Assembly (NCBI RefSeq): GCF_034190915.1
Contig: NW_026947500.1
Location: 19,838,501 to 19,902,500, forward strand
DNA: 64,000 nt
Source: Cavia porcellus
Taxonomy: Eukaryota > Chordata > Mammalia > Rodentia > Caviidae
Reading direction: 5' to 3'
Below are positions 10,801 through 22,799 of this stretch, one piece after another. A program made the translations under genes and the position numbers. The number at the start of each line of letters is the position of its first letter. Within the stretch, counting starts at the first letter, position 1. The notes beneath the pieces were generated by a model. That model worked only from the letters and a program-made list of their open reading frames with translations. It had not been told where the DNA came from and ran no database searches.

Positions 10801-12030
10801 ATAGTAAAAGCTTTATTCAACCTCTGAAATAAGACCACAGCATTATTTCAAAACTTCAGCCAAACAACATTTAAAGACAATAAAGAGAAAATCAGTTGAC
10901 TACACAAGTGCCAAGCAAGCCCATAAAAGTATAAATATATTCAATAAATTTATCTTCTGAATATAATGGAACGATTATAATAAAAAAATCACTCATTAAT
11001 CATAATACCTCTCAATGCCTACAATTAGAAAAGTAAACTAAATTACTGCTATGTGATCACATTAACTATGCTGCTTTTCTTTTAATTGTGCACATAAATT
11101 TTAGAATGGGAGAAATCTTTAGACGAAGCACCATATATGAGGCATCAGTCATTTAACAAAGAAATATATCAAACTGAATCATTTCCTTCAGCCCCATAGT
11201 GCCAGCTGAAATTGCTGGCAGTTGTGAACCATAAAGGAGAGGTCCAATCAGTTTTACTCATTCTTGATAGATAAATGGAAAGTAAATGGAAGGGGCATGC
11301 AGGGAAAGGCTAAAGCTTGGCCAGGGAGCCTTTCTTTAGGAGTTCTAAACTTTACATATTAATATACACCTGGGGGTGGGTGGGGAGTAAAGTAGAGAAC
11401 GCATACAAATAGAATAAATTACTAGAAAAGAATCAGTTCTCTTTGGGCTGTGTTTTCTGGCTCTTGGAGAATTCTCATAGAATTGAGATCCAAACCATAA
11501 ACAAGTTGGAGCTGGTAAGTGTTTCATTGGGAAGTTGCAAAGGTACAGACCTGGCAGAGAGCATGAGCCACTGAGGCTGGATAAAAGAGGAAGAGAGAAT
11601 GCAGAGTTGAGAAAAAGAGGATGAAAGGGCGTCCTGCCTTTGTACCATGACAAGAGACGAGGGTGCATGTGTGTCCATGAACTTACTGGCACCAAAGCAG
11701 GAGTCTGGGATTGGCACCATCTTTGGATAAATGCCTTATGAGTAAAGGAATCTGAAGAATGGAGTTTGGTCAGAACCTGGGGGTGGGGTGGTTTTGGAAG
11801 GATCTCACATGCTGCCAAGTAACTTTGCAGAAGCAAGAGCTCAGACTCATAGGTCTATGCAAAGATGTGAAACACTGACTCCGTAGAAGACTGATCATTT
11901 GCATGCCTGCCACACAAGGGCACCGGTGGCCAGTCAAAGCGGAGGAGGTACTCACACCATGGTGATGAAGGTGAGAGCTATGCTTTCCTCCTGCTTGAGA
12001 AAGGAAGGGATGTATATGATGTTCCCAACT
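10801..12030. other. Unassigned sequence
   Basis: No family recognised. A 163-codon minus-strand open frame at 11345-11836 has no recognisable domain, signal peptide or membrane segment, and overlaps another open frame in a different phase; I do not call it a gene. Confidence 0.5.
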
Positions 12031-12063
12031 CACACAAACAACACACACACACACCCACACTCA

Positions 12064-12115
<52 letters not shown>

Positions 12116-12120
12116 CACAT
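12031..12120. repeat. (CA)n microsatellite
   Basis: About 90 bases of CA repeat with a few CCACAC and ACAAAC interruptions. It makes long chance frames on both strands. Confidence 0.97.
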
Positions 12121-12179
12121 TCTCACAGACTCCATGCAAGGAGGAGGAGGAGGAGAATGTTCCCTTTGATAACGACTGA

Positions 12180-13305
12180 ACAGTGAGAGTGAAATTTAAA
12201 TTTTTCAGGACACTCATAATTCTGCCTCACAATTTATGAGAATCAAAAGTATCTGCACACATTACTAACTTCCCCCAGAGGGAAAGCCTCACTCTCAAGC
12301 CAAAACCCCCTGCCCTGGAAAACTTCATTAATGAGTGGTCATAACTGTTTTTCTTTCACCTTTTATTTAAGAAGCCTATGTAATATAGTGAGAATTGAAA
12401 GCAACAAACCTGCTGACAAGTCATGGAGAGAACAGATGTTTTCTGGCAGAATCAGGGAGGAATCAGTGGTGCATTGCAAATGACTGGAATTACTTCTCTA
12501 TGGGAGAATCTTGGCAGGCAAGTGCTGCGGGCGTGGAGCTAGATATGCTAATTTTTATGCCAACTTTTGGCTGTTTTTTAAAGCTGAATCTCCATAGTAT
12601 TTTTCAAATACCCAGACTAAGCAGAAAAGTAGTCTCCTCTTTCTGTATATATAAAATGAAATGCAGATCTAGTTGAATCAGACATAGAAATAGCATTGAA
12701 ATAGCATAAAGTCCTTGAGCTTATAGCCTGGAGTCATGTCTATATGTTCTCAATGCTCTTCTATCTAATCTCTGATAAATAAACAATCATTTTCATAAGC
12801 CAGGTTCACATGTAGCCCCTTCTGTGGTGTGACCTTGATTTTTTCACAAACATATTATCTGTCACTTCTCGGAGTTTTTCTAGGACTCTGCCCCATTACT
12901 CTGTAAATACCTGAGTGAGTAGTTGAATCTATTGACCAAGTGTACTTAATCTTTATGCTCAGAGATTAGCTTGTTTCTAGGCCAGCTGGGTGTCCAACTA
13001 ATGTTCATGAATAAATGAATGTATGCAACATAAGTTGAGATGCATACACATCCATCTTTCAATTGCACTATAGCAAAGCCCCTTCTCTTTTGCATTTTAT
13101 AGGAAAACAACAGTTAAAGGTACTTTTTAAAGCTCTGTAAGGAGGATTTCTCAAAGGGTGAAAGAGAAACTCTACAAGGACCTCCAAAATGGGATTTTGT
13201 AATGGAGGAGCTTGGAATCTGAATTCAGTGCACATGAGTGGGTATTTATAGACAAAGGCCCAAAGGGGTCAGAGGACTGAAAATTAGGTACAGATGTCAG
13301 GGAAA
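12180..13305. other. Unassigned sequence
   Basis: No repeat family or exon recognised. Confidence 0.45.
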
Positions 13306-13307
13306 TC

Positions 13308-13710
13308 TTAATCTGTTTTCTGTTGTTATAACAAAATACCTCAGACAGGGTAATTTTTAAAAGCAGAGATGTGTTGGCTCACAGTTCTGGAGGCTGGAGA
13401 GTTGCAGTGTGTGGTGCTGGTGAAAATCTTGGGCTGCTTCGGTTCATGGCAGAAATGGAGTGCAAATAGGTTGATGTGGCAGAGACAGTAGGAACAGCCT
13501 TGCCTTATCACAGTTCACACCTGCAGTCACTAACTCACTCACTCAAGAATCCCCCACGTTCCTGCCAGGATGTCTTTAGCCCTTCCTGAGAGGATGCTCT
13601 CCTCTGGATCATCTCGCCACCTTTCAACATGGTTACCTTGGGGATCTCAAGTTTCAGCATAAGGTTTTCTGGGGGGAAAAACACATTCATAGCCTATTCA
13701 ACAGCCTGAC
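13308..13710 (-). mobile_element. MaLR-type LTR, antisense
   Basis: Landmarks on the plus strand are TAACAAAATACCTCAGACAG, a GGCTCACAGTTCTGGAGGCT block and a TTCATGGCAGAAATGGAG block, the usual antisense order of MaLR LTRs (non-autonomous ERVL-like elements). No internal region adjoins it, so it is a solo LTR or fragment. Confidence 0.75.
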
Positions 13711-14099
13711 CTGTTGCTGAAGACAGATCAGGGTGACAGACACCATCTGGAGAATGGTAGAAGATGAACAGACCTGAGTAGGTGTCATGGATGATCAGAT
13801 ACCCAAAGTGAGGAGTTCCTGATAACTCACTTTAGCAGTTTTTGGTAAACTAATTTTATAAGGAATTACACAGGGGGACCTAAGCAAAGGATGAAGAGCC
13901 TGATCAAAGTTTGACCAAACCAAAAAGCAGCCACTCATAAGAGTATCCTCTTCAATAAGGGTGGCAAGAGTCCAGTAGTCATAACCTTGTATCCCTGCAA
14001 CTGATTAGCTGTGTCTCACCTCAGTCTCCACCTCATATCAAACCACATTTCACCACTACTGTTGCTGCCGTGGTTGAGAAGGCTTCATCCTCCTGAAGG

Positions 14100-14293
14100 G
14101 ATTAAGGCTAAATTAGGAGAGGTTCACCCCTTTTTTTCTTCTTTCCTGTGAGAAGGCACAGTCTCCTGGCATCATCTTGGAAGCAGAGAGGGGCCCCCAG
14201 TGGGCATCAAGCTCACCAGCACCTTGTGCTTAGATGCCCCAGCTTCCAAAGTGGACAGAAATAAATTTTTATTCTTTGTAAATTATCCAGTAT
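14100..14293 (+). mobile_element. Older MLT/MaLR-type LTR 3' part
   Basis: GAGAAGGCACAGTCTCCTGG, GCTTCCAAAGTGGACAGAAA and AATAAATTTTTATTCTTTGT then AAATTATCCAG match the 3' part of a mammalian-wide MaLR LTR, including its AATAAA signal. It stops where the LTR at 14294 begins. Confidence 0.65.
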
Positions 14294-14680
14294 GATGGTT
14301 TATTTCTAGATGTGTCTAAAAAGCTTCATTCACTCACGTGGGGGGCTTTGGGAGATAGCTGGATCGTGGGGTATGATATTTGAAAGTGTATTCATTCATC
14401 CACCGATGAGTTTATAGCTAAATGTGGTTTGAGAGACGAAATCTGGTTGGAAGACGTGGGTCACTGGGTGGGTGCCTAGAGAGCTGTGTCTCTCTCCCAC
14501 CTCCCTTGATCTCTGTTTCCTGCTGTCATGTCATGGGCTGCTTCCCTCTGCCATGCTTCCTGGATTTGGAGCCAGCTAATTGTAGACTAAAACCTCTGCA
14601 AATTATGATCCAAAATTCTGTTAACCTTTCCTCCTTTAAGATGTGGGTATCAGATGTTGTGCCTCAGTGCTCAGGTTCCT
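14294..14680 (+). mobile_element. MaLR-type LTR, sense, next to or inside an older LTR
   Basis: Starts TGATGGTTTATTTCTAGATG and resembles the LTRs at 32.1 and 55.4 kb: a GTGTGATTT-type AT-rich front, a CTTCCCTCTGCCATG block and GGAGCCAGCTAA before the 3' end. The 86-codon frame at 14422-14682 lies wholly in the LTR and is not a gene. The 3' limit is approximate. Confidence 0.65.
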
Positions 14681-14784
14681 AGAGAGCCTGAATGGGAAGA
14701 AACAACTTTGGCACTGTCCTTCATTGATTCTGTGACTGATTGATTAATTATACCTCTCCTCACCTCAGGGCACATCTCACTAAA

Positions 14785-15105
14785 ATGGGGATTTAGCCCC
14801 TCATCCAAAATTCTAGGGACCAGAAGTGTTTCAGATTTTGAATTTTTCAGATTTTAGAATATTTCCATGTTCATAATGACATTTTCAGGGGATGAGATTC
14901 ACGTCTAAACAAATGCTCATTTATATTCTGTATCTTATACACATAGCCTGAAGTTTAAAATATTTTTAGTGTGTCTGCATTTTGACTGTAACATTCACAG
15001 GAAAGCTTGTGCAGAATTTTCCACTCATGGCACACATCAATGTTCAAAATCTTGTAAATTTTGGATTTCAGGTTTGCAGAGCAGAGATGCTCGATCTGCA
15101 CTTTT
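14785..15105 (+). mobile_element. Non-autonomous DNA transposon fossil
   Basis: Starts near CCCCTCATCCAAAATTCTAG followed by GGGACCAGAAGTGTTTCAGA and ends with CAGAGATGCTCGATCTG. The start and end are diverged inverted copies of each other, and the internal CTTATACACATAGCCTGAAG matches a well-known primate/eutherian MER-type DNA transposon that I remember as Tigger-related. No transposase coding remains. Confidence 0.65.
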
Positions 15106-15109
15106 AGTT

Positions 15110-15815
15110 ACCATGTACAGTTTCTGTAATAACTGAATGTGAATGAGAGGGATAGAGAAGTAACAGTGCAGGGGTAGGATAGTGCAGAAGTAGGCTTAAT
15201 AAGTAAACTATGATCCCATTATTCTGTGGGGCCTTCAGGTACAATTTTCAGGTGCAAGAAGGAGCCCCAAGGCACTGCATTGAGAAAGGGAAAGGTGGTG
15301 AAGCCGTCCACCAGGTTCAGTAGCTTTCTACCAGATGCAACCAAATGAGGTCCCTAAGTAGTGATAGTCTTGTGGCTTCTCAGTGCCAAGGTGCTCTGTT
15401 TCAGGTGGCAGGGTCTGCACTCCAGCAAAGGCAGTTCATGTGCTGCTTTGTGTTTCTGAAGGAAAGGATTCAGCTGAGCTTAGGGTCTGCAGGAGAGCAA
15501 AAGTGATGCCTCTTCCTCATCACTGCTGACATTGCTATGCCAACACACAAGTTAATGGAGAAGAAAATGCATTTAACTGACATTTATGTGACACAAAACC
15601 CTTCAGAAATGAAACATCAAAGCTCAGAGAGAACTGTTTTATGCTTAGACTTGAAAGAATAGTCAGGAAGAAGCATCATTTGATATCAAAGGTTTGGTCC
15701 AGAGGTAATAAATGTGGGAGAATTTAGCAAGGCTTGTTATTTGCATGTCTTGGCCTTTCTCAGGGATCACATTCCCCTCTCCAGGGAATGCAGAAGGATC
15801 TTTCTGCAACAAGAT
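15110..15815. other. Unassigned sequence
   Basis: Nothing recognised. Confidence 0.4.
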
Positions 15816-15819
15816 CCTG

Positions 15820-16160
15820 TATCAGTCAGTGATTTTTGAGAAAATCACAAGATATACAAATGTAGATGATATTATAAAATTGGCTTATAATGGTCACCCA
15901 CAGAGTCAGAGGAGGAAGCGTGCAGAGGAGGTCTGCACACCGAGACCAAAGGTTTCAGTCCAAGGTCTGAAGCCCACTGCAGTGTCCCACGAAAGTCCAT
16001 ATCAGGAGGCCGATGGGTTTAAGCCAGAATACTAAAGGATCTGTGGTCGGAAGTCAGAAAGTCTGCGCTGGAAGCCAGGAGATGACATCTAAGCTGAAGG
16101 TGCAGAGTGGAGTCCTCCAAAGAACAGAAGTGGATCTGTGCTTCCTCTTTTCCCCTGCAT
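15820..16160 (+). mobile_element. Possible old ERV-L-type LTR fragment
   Basis: GAGAAAATCACAAGATATAC, a CCGAGACCAAAGGTTTCAGT block and a GTCTGAAGCCCACTG block are arranged like old ERVL-class LTRs. The 107-codon frame at 15712-16035 runs through it and has no recognised domain. The assignment rests on style of sequence rather than a firm match. Confidence 0.3.
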
Positions 16161-16285
16161 GCCATGTTAGGTGAGGAGCTACCCTAGGGTTGGTCTTCTG
16201 CCCATTTAGCTAAGCTTCTAAACTTCTCAAATTGACATAGTCAATCAACCATGAACAGATCCTATCACTTTGTCTTCTCTTTGCA

Positions 16286-16450
16286 GCAGTGGGGATTAAA
16301 CCCAGCGTCTTTCCACGGAGATAAAACCCTGGGTTCTTTTTAATTTTTTATTTTAAGACAAAGCCTTGCTAAGTGGCCCAGGGACTTGAATTTGCCAACC
16401 TCCTGGGCCTCAGCATCCTGAGACAACACATATATGCCACTGTATACCAA
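16286..16450 (-). mobile_element. B1-dID dimeric SINE, antisense
   Basis: ID half first on the plus strand (GGGGATTAAACCCAG), an A/T-rich linker, then the B1 half with AGACAAAGCCTTGCTAAGTG, TTTGCCAACCTCCTGGGCCT and CATCCTGAGA. This is the 7SL-derived/tRNA-derived dimer read backwards. Confidence 0.7.
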
Positions 16451-19335
16451 TCAGAGAGAAATTATAAACCTTGTAAAAGAGAATTTATTCACAAGCCGGC
16501 CAAATGTGAGGCCATAAGAGCATCAAGTCTTAAGTCCACTTTCCCCAGGAGACGGCACTGAGGTGCACGTGTGATTGAGGAGCAGAGTAACCTACAGCTT
16601 CAGAACAGTGAAAGTCAGAAAAAGGAAGTAATCAGGGGCTCATACATGTGTAATCACACTTCATGACAGTTCACAGGGCATGTGTTCAGAAAATGGCCAC
16701 ACTAGCTGCTCTTGAGAAGGACGCTGATGTCAAAAGGTCACCCATCAGATGCTTGCCGAGGCCCAGAAGGACGATGTGAGCCACGTCCGAGCTCCTGGAA
16801 ATGCGCGAGCGTCCTTCACTATCCCTGCCCACGTCAGGTATGTGCTCTACAGCAAAGCTAACGACTTGCTACTGCCCAGCTGCTTGTCTTTTAAAACTGC
16901 AAATAACTAAAAGCAAGTGAAGCCTGATGGCTTCTGTATTCTCCCTCAGTCTTGGTTCACCCGAGGATTTCTGTATGACTATGCTTCACACATAAAGTTT
17001 GTTGCTGCTGGGGTTTCCTCAACCCCTAGGGGCCATATTTGAGGGTACCATGTTCTGAGTGCTGGTGGGTTATAGTGGGTCTTGTGCATTGGCTAGCTCT
17101 GCACAGTCTAGGATCATGCTAATCTCAGAGGCTAGCAGAGCATAAAGGGTTAAGTGCTCAGTTTCTGGGGCCGTGTTGCTCAGTATCTAAAACACAGTTT
17201 ATTAAGCTTGCCTACAAAATGAGAGTGTGATCTCGTTCTGAGAGATGTTCTACATTCAACATTCAGCACGCTATCTGGCACGTAAGTAGTAAGGGCTTAT
17301 AAAATACGAACATTATGTCAGACGTAATTTCCAAAGCATACACCCTTGTGTACTAAAGTCACTGGCAAACATACTCAAGCTTCTAGCTCTCCTATGCAGA
17401 TAAACTTTATGATTCACAGCTAACGCAGGGGATCGCTATCCTACTGACAATGTGATTTGTCAAAAAGAACTTCTAAAGTGTACAGACACTATACACCTCT
17501 CCCCTTGAAAAAATTCACTTGTCTTTCTTGTGGGCACCAGGAAAAATTCTAAACAATAGAAAAGGTAATTTGGATGAGAGAATGTACAGTACCTTTTGAA
17601 TTTATAATTGAGACCAACTCTATTGCTTGTCTTGTGGAGAAGAAGAGTAATTGTTTCTTCCCCCTCATTTTACAGAGCATAGAGCTTTTTAAAAATTTAA
17701 ATGTCAGGTGGCGAGTGCTTTGAAACCTCTTGGCATAGCTCCCACTGCCAAATGGAAGTGAAGATCATTTACATGGGTTCTGACACACTCTGTCACAGCA
17801 GGGCAGCAACTGCTTCTGGACAGTGTCTGAAGGGGGACAGTGTTACAGGAAGCGGAGTCCGACCTCATTGCTTCCGACCACAGCAGAGCACACGTGTCCT
17901 CTAACACATGGGTCCAGATGCGTGTGTCTTTAAATATGCGTTAAACAACTTTCTCAATTACATGTAATATTCCCTAAAAGCGTAGTGCAGGATTCTACAA
18001 ATAATGGTGAAAATACTGCTTAGTAGTTGTGATTATAAAGGTCAGAGCCCAGTAAGGCCCTCATTACCTAGGGTCTCAGAGGCCACTGTTGGGGACCTGG
18101 ACGTCATTCTTAATGCCTAAAGGATGGACCCATACATTTGAGGGCTGGGAGTACTTACAAAGAGAAATAGAAACATGGGGACTAGTTACAGGTGACTCCA
18201 GAGGTTCAGGAAGAGAAGAGACCAGATTGGAGTCCGGAAGCTGGGTTAGGGTTGGCGAGTGGTGGGTTGTACTTAGGAGGCACAGTGAGTGTGAGGGCTC
18301 CAGAGAGGGGAATAAGGGGCACCCACAGGTTTCTGGCTTGTGGATTTGAATGGATGGTGATTCCATTAACTGGAGTAGGGAAGATGGGAAGATGAGCAGT
18401 TAGGGCTGGAAGGGCTCGCTCTGCACTACAGGGCCAGTGGGGATGCAGTGCCAGGGATACCAACACCATCACTGCCAGAGGTCACATGAGGGACATCCTC
18501 TTGGACTCATATTGGCCCTTGTTTTTGTATTACTTGAGATTAAATGTACCAGTGCCCCTTGGATGTGTTAACACGATGGTGCAAAGGTCTGACATTCCTC
18601 TGGACTCAGTATCGGAGTTCCTTCTGTTTCTACTCAGTCGTGATCTGTGTCAAAGCTTACGGGCCTGTGCTGCTTTGACAAGACAGGTAATTTGTGTAAT
18701 TTGTGATGATGGAGAGTATGGTTCCTTGAAATCTACCTACTCTGCTTTCTCTCCCCTGCCTACCTAATGATTTTTTGCACAGTATGGTAGATGAGAAATT
18801 GGAAGAAACCTCTGTTCCCTCTGCTCCCTACTGTGATCACAGTAAGCAGTTTTCCATGTTGTGTAACACTACACTGAGAAAAAGAACCTGAGTTTGCAGA
18901 ATGGAAAACTAGAGCAATGAAATATTGTGCTGATAATTTTTTTAAAAAATTGTAACAGCTGTCTGATACTGGAAAGAAAACAATGGCTCAGGACCTCCGG
19001 CTTTACAAGTAGCCAGAGAGCTCTAATGGTCAAGACAGCTGGTAGGTTACAATGTTTTCTTCTATATTTCCTAGAATATTTTTTGAGATTTCAGAGCTAG
19101 AAAGTCCATATAAAAGCCACAAAGATTTTCCTAATTTTCTCTTAACCCTTTCACGTTTTAATTTTTATACTTCCAGGATTGGGTTTGATGTAAGATGTTA
19201 GTACTGCAGTTTTAGGGCAAAGGTCCCAGCTCTGGGGATCCCAACAGAATAGTTTTGACCTCCCATCCCAATAGTCATACAGATGAGCAGTGGTCAAGAC
19301 AGGAAAAGAAGTTGTGGGTTTTATGTTTGATTTTG
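16451..19335. other. Unassigned sequence
   Basis: About 2.9 kb without a repeat family or exon I can name. Open frames at 17701-17907, 18076-18472 and 18486-18767 occur on both strands and give no recognisable protein. GC content is a little higher around 18.1-18.5 kb than nearby. Confidence 0.45.
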
Positions 19336-19516
19336 TTTTGTGGTACCCTGGGAACCGAACTCTGGGTCTTTATGCTGGGATATATCATCAGACTAGCCTA
19401 TTATATGCTTTTCATTTTGAGACAATGTCTTGCTTAATCATTAAGCTGCCCAGGCTGAGTTCAAAGTTGCAGTCCTCCTGCTTCAGTTACCCAGAGTTCA
19501 GGAATTATGAGCAAAG
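19336..19516 (-). mobile_element. B1-dID dimeric SINE, antisense
   Basis: ID half GTGGTACCCTGGGAACCGAA followed by the B1 half with GAGACAATGTCTTGCTTAAT, CTGCCCAGGCTGAGTTCAAA and CTCCTGCTTCAG. Moderately diverged. Confidence 0.75.
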
Positions 19517-19519
19517 AAA

Positions 19520-20280
19520 GGAGATTTAATCAGTGTGACCACAGAGGGAGGAACACAGAAGCACTTAGTGGTCTAAGATCTGTCCTTCAGGGTCAGACAG
19601 AAACTTTTGAAATTTAATATAAAAACAGAATAAAGGCAAGATTAGAGGTTTGCACAGGTGAGGGAGAGATAATCTTGGTCAGGCCAAGGTATGGCTGAGG
19701 TTAGGCAGGACTGGTTCTGATGCTTCAGGGAATTAGTTACCACAAGAGGGAGCAGCTCAGTTCACATGCAGAGTGACTGCTCCCTGGGGTGTGTGTGTAG
19801 TAGGGTCTTGGTTTCCACGAGACATAATTGCTCCCACTTTGAGAGGGATCTGTCTACAAGCTCTCTTTTGCTTGCAGGGAATTTAAGTCCCCTGTTGTAA
19901 ATGCATTTATCTATCAAACCTGCTGCTCCTGAGGTCTAAGGTAGAGCTCAGGAGAACTCAGAAAAGAAAATTAAAGAGGCAAACTAGAGAGTGAGGGAGT
20001 TAACTCAGTGACAGGACCTTCTTTCAGTGTAACACAGAAATCCAAATGAGTCATGTTTCTATGTGGCAAATAAGATATACCAACACAGTGTCCCCAGAGT
20101 GTACGTCCTGTGAGGTGGCGGCTTGCTGCTGTGTTCTCAGGGTTGGGCATGCAAGGATGGCATGAGCCTCACAGTAAGAGCCGAATCTGTCGAATGAGTG
20201 ACTAAAGGATAAAAGAATGAACTCTCTTAGCATCTCACAGTGTGTGTGTGTTGTGTGAAGATATACAATTACCTGCTAAT
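19520..20280. other. Unassigned sequence
   Basis: Nothing recognised apart from short TG runs near 19790 and 20243. Confidence 0.4.
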
Positions 20281-20288
20281 TGACTTTC

Positions 20289-21421
20289 TTTTTTTTAATT
20301 TATTTTTTTATTTTAAAGAGATTAAGACAAAAGAGGACATAACAAAGCAGATCAGATCAGAACAATGCAAGTAACACAGCATTTTACCATAAGACAACCC
20401 ATAATTCACAGTAACTACCATAGGGTCTCTTTCTTTGAAATAGTTGAGCATAGCTTCATATATGATAGTATCAAGCATAACAAAACAGTGTAAAACCATT
20501 CAAGAGAATGAAAGCATTACAGGACTTTCAAAACCAAATAGCAGAGAACGAATAATGGCTACTATATTATCTCATTTTCCATAGAAAATTTGTTTATATT
20601 ATCACGCAGAAAAACAAAAGTATAGTAGGACTTCAGAGTAAGATGATACTAAATCATCTCTGGCTATTCTAATGTCTTCTTTTCTTTAAAATAGTGTTTA
20701 TACTATCACAGATAATAAAATCAAACAAACTAGGATAAAACCATTCCAACTAATGAATGCAGACATTATAAGGCTTCAGAGCAATGTAATGGGGAACCAT
20801 GATTACTATAAACTCTTATGTATTCTTACCATTTCTTACACTAGGGAGACTATTCAGTATTTATACATGTGAGTTTGATTTATTTTGCTATGAGTATGGT
20901 CTCAGGTTGTGTCCATTTATTTATAAATATCTCAATGTGATCATTCTTTATAGCTGAGTAGTACTCCATTGTATAAAAATACCACAGCTTTTTTTATCCA
21001 TTCCTTAGTTGATGGACACTTAGGTTGTTTCCAAGATCTGGCTATTACAAATTGTGGGTGCACATATATCACTGTGGTATGATGTTTTCAGTTTTTCTGG
21101 GAATATGCCTAGAAGTGGAGTAGCTAGAACAAATGGGACTTCCAATCCCAGCTTTCTGAGAAATCTCCAGACTGACCTCCACAATGGTTGCACCAGTCTA
21201 CACTCCCACCAACAGTGCAGGAGAGTTCCTTTTTCCCCACAGCCTCTCCAGCGTTTGTTGTTGGTAGTTTTCTTGATTCTGGCCATTCTTTCAGGAGTGA
21301 GACGGAATCTCAGTGTTGTTTTAATTTGTATTTCTCTAATGAGTAATGATGATGAACATTTTTTCATGTATTTATTTGCCATTTTTATTTTTTCACCTGA
21401 GAACTGTGTATTTATCTCAGA
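20289..21421 (-). mobile_element. 5'-truncated L1 tail, 1.1 kb
   Basis: Minus-strand frame at 21382-21020 is the L1 ORF2 C-terminus with [20 protein letters not shown] and the cysteine block [22 protein letters not shown] (here [18 protein letters not shown]). The rest is 3' UTR ending in an A-rich tail at 20289. TGACTTTC at 20281-20288 and 21422-21429 is a likely 8-base target duplication. The 3' UTR holds two diverged copies of a unit (about 20431-20565 and 20681-20815) also seen three times in the copy at 34 kb. Confidence 0.88.
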
Positions 21422-21594
21422 TGACTTTCAATTGAGAGAGTAAATCCCAGGATTTTGTGAAGTGCTTATTGGAAAAGGGGAATATTTTCCCCAGAGGCTC
21501 TAAGGTTTCAATGACTTTTCAAAAGTATAATGTAACTTATAGTGACACAAAGTTATTCCTAATCAAGTAAAAGCATAGAGTTGTGAAAATATTT

Positions 21595-21795
21595 GGAGCT
21601 CGAGACATAAAGATTCGAATTTTAGCTCTGCCATTAACTAGCTTTGTAATCTTGGTTTATTAATTAGCCTCAATTTTCTCAGCTGTAAAGAGAGAATAAC
21701 GACGCATATCTTTCAGAGGAGTTCTGAGTCTTCAAGACGTTACATCTGCAGTGTACTCAAATGGTGCCTAGCAAGGAACAGACACTAAGTTGATG
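21595..21795 (+). mobile_element. MIR SINE, sense
   Basis: Ordered MIR landmarks: GAATTTTAGCTCTGCCATTA, ACTAGCTTTGTAATCTTGG, a CCTCAATTTTCTCAGCTGTA block and a GTGCCTAGCAAGGAACAGAC block. Confidence 0.9.
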
Positions 21796-22394
21796 TTTTT
21801 CCTTTTTCAGCCATTCTCCAACGCAGTGTACAGAAGTCTACATTTTCTTCCAAGACTTTATGCTTAGAAACCCTAAAAGAGGTTGTATTTCTTTTAAAAT
21901 ATTAACATGTGGGCAGTTTTCTATCATCAGAGTGTTACATCTTTCTGAAGATTGTCTCTTAATGAGTCAGGCACACTGGGTGATTGCAATGCAATTGTTT
22001 TCCATGAATAATTTTAGTAACATAACGAATAATTACACTACTAATGAGTTAATGATGAGCCCTAGACCAGGTGAACAAGTGCTGTTCACATCTGGGGAGC
22101 AAAACCGAGGAATCATTGAAAAACTCAGTAACAAAGCTAAAGCTTCAATGTAACAGTAACATACCAAAATTAATGCAAAACTATTGATGAACAAAGCAAC
22201 ATTTTAGACAAGGACAGGATCTGACAGGGTCAAAGCTAGGATGGGGCTATTGAGACACTGGTATCTTCAGGTACTGTGATAAGTAATCCGGTCTTTGCTA
22301 GACTAAGCCAGATAAAATTGCTGCATTTTTAATAGCAAGTGTTAGCTTCATATCTAATTTTATATCACAAAAGCTAGAAATTTCCTTACATAAA

Positions 22395-22790
22395 TATAAA
22401 GTGTGGGTCCCGCATGTGATTTTGGGTACACAGGTGCATAAGTGGAGGTCATGCATATGGTTTGGGGCATGCGTGATTTCAGGCATGTATGTAAACTTAG
22501 GCTCGTGTGTGATTTGGGGCATGCATATGCACAAGTGTGGGTCATGCATGTGGATTTCGGACATGTGCCTCACATTTCCGGCACACATGTCTTTTCCAGC
22601 AGCTGTGTGATTTTGGTCACATGTGTCATTTCCCACACGTGTCTTTGCAATTACACGTGCCTTTTCTGACACATATGTCATTTCCCACATGCGTCTCATT
22701 GTGGTCACTTGTGTCATTTCAAGCAGTGTGTCATTTTGAGCACGCGTGTCATTGCATGAGTGCTTTCCGATCTACCAATATGGGGAAAGA
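22395..22790. repeat. Degenerate CATGTG-rich minisatellite
   Basis: About 400 bases built of diverged units of roughly 18-25 bases. The left part repeats GGGGCATGC-TGATTT-type units; the right part repeats GTGTCATTTCCCACA-type units. CATGTG, CACGTG and GCATGC hexamers recur throughout and give alternating purine-pyrimidine tracts. Open frames on both strands (for example 22717-22298 minus, with His/Met/Thr-rich repeats) follow from the repeat and are not genes. Confidence 0.8.
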
Positions 22791-22799
22791 CACAGCTCT

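Noticed and set aside
11345..11836. 163-codon minus-strand frame, longest outside L1
   Set aside because: No recognised domain or composition typical of a protein, and another frame is open within it; a chance frame is the simplest view.
11899..12217. Frames across the CA repeat (His/Thr or Val/Cys rich)
   Set aside because: Produced by the dinucleotide repeat.
22298..22717. 139-codon repetitive His/Met/Thr-rich frame
   Set aside because: A by-product of the degenerate minisatellite; several frames on both strands are open there.
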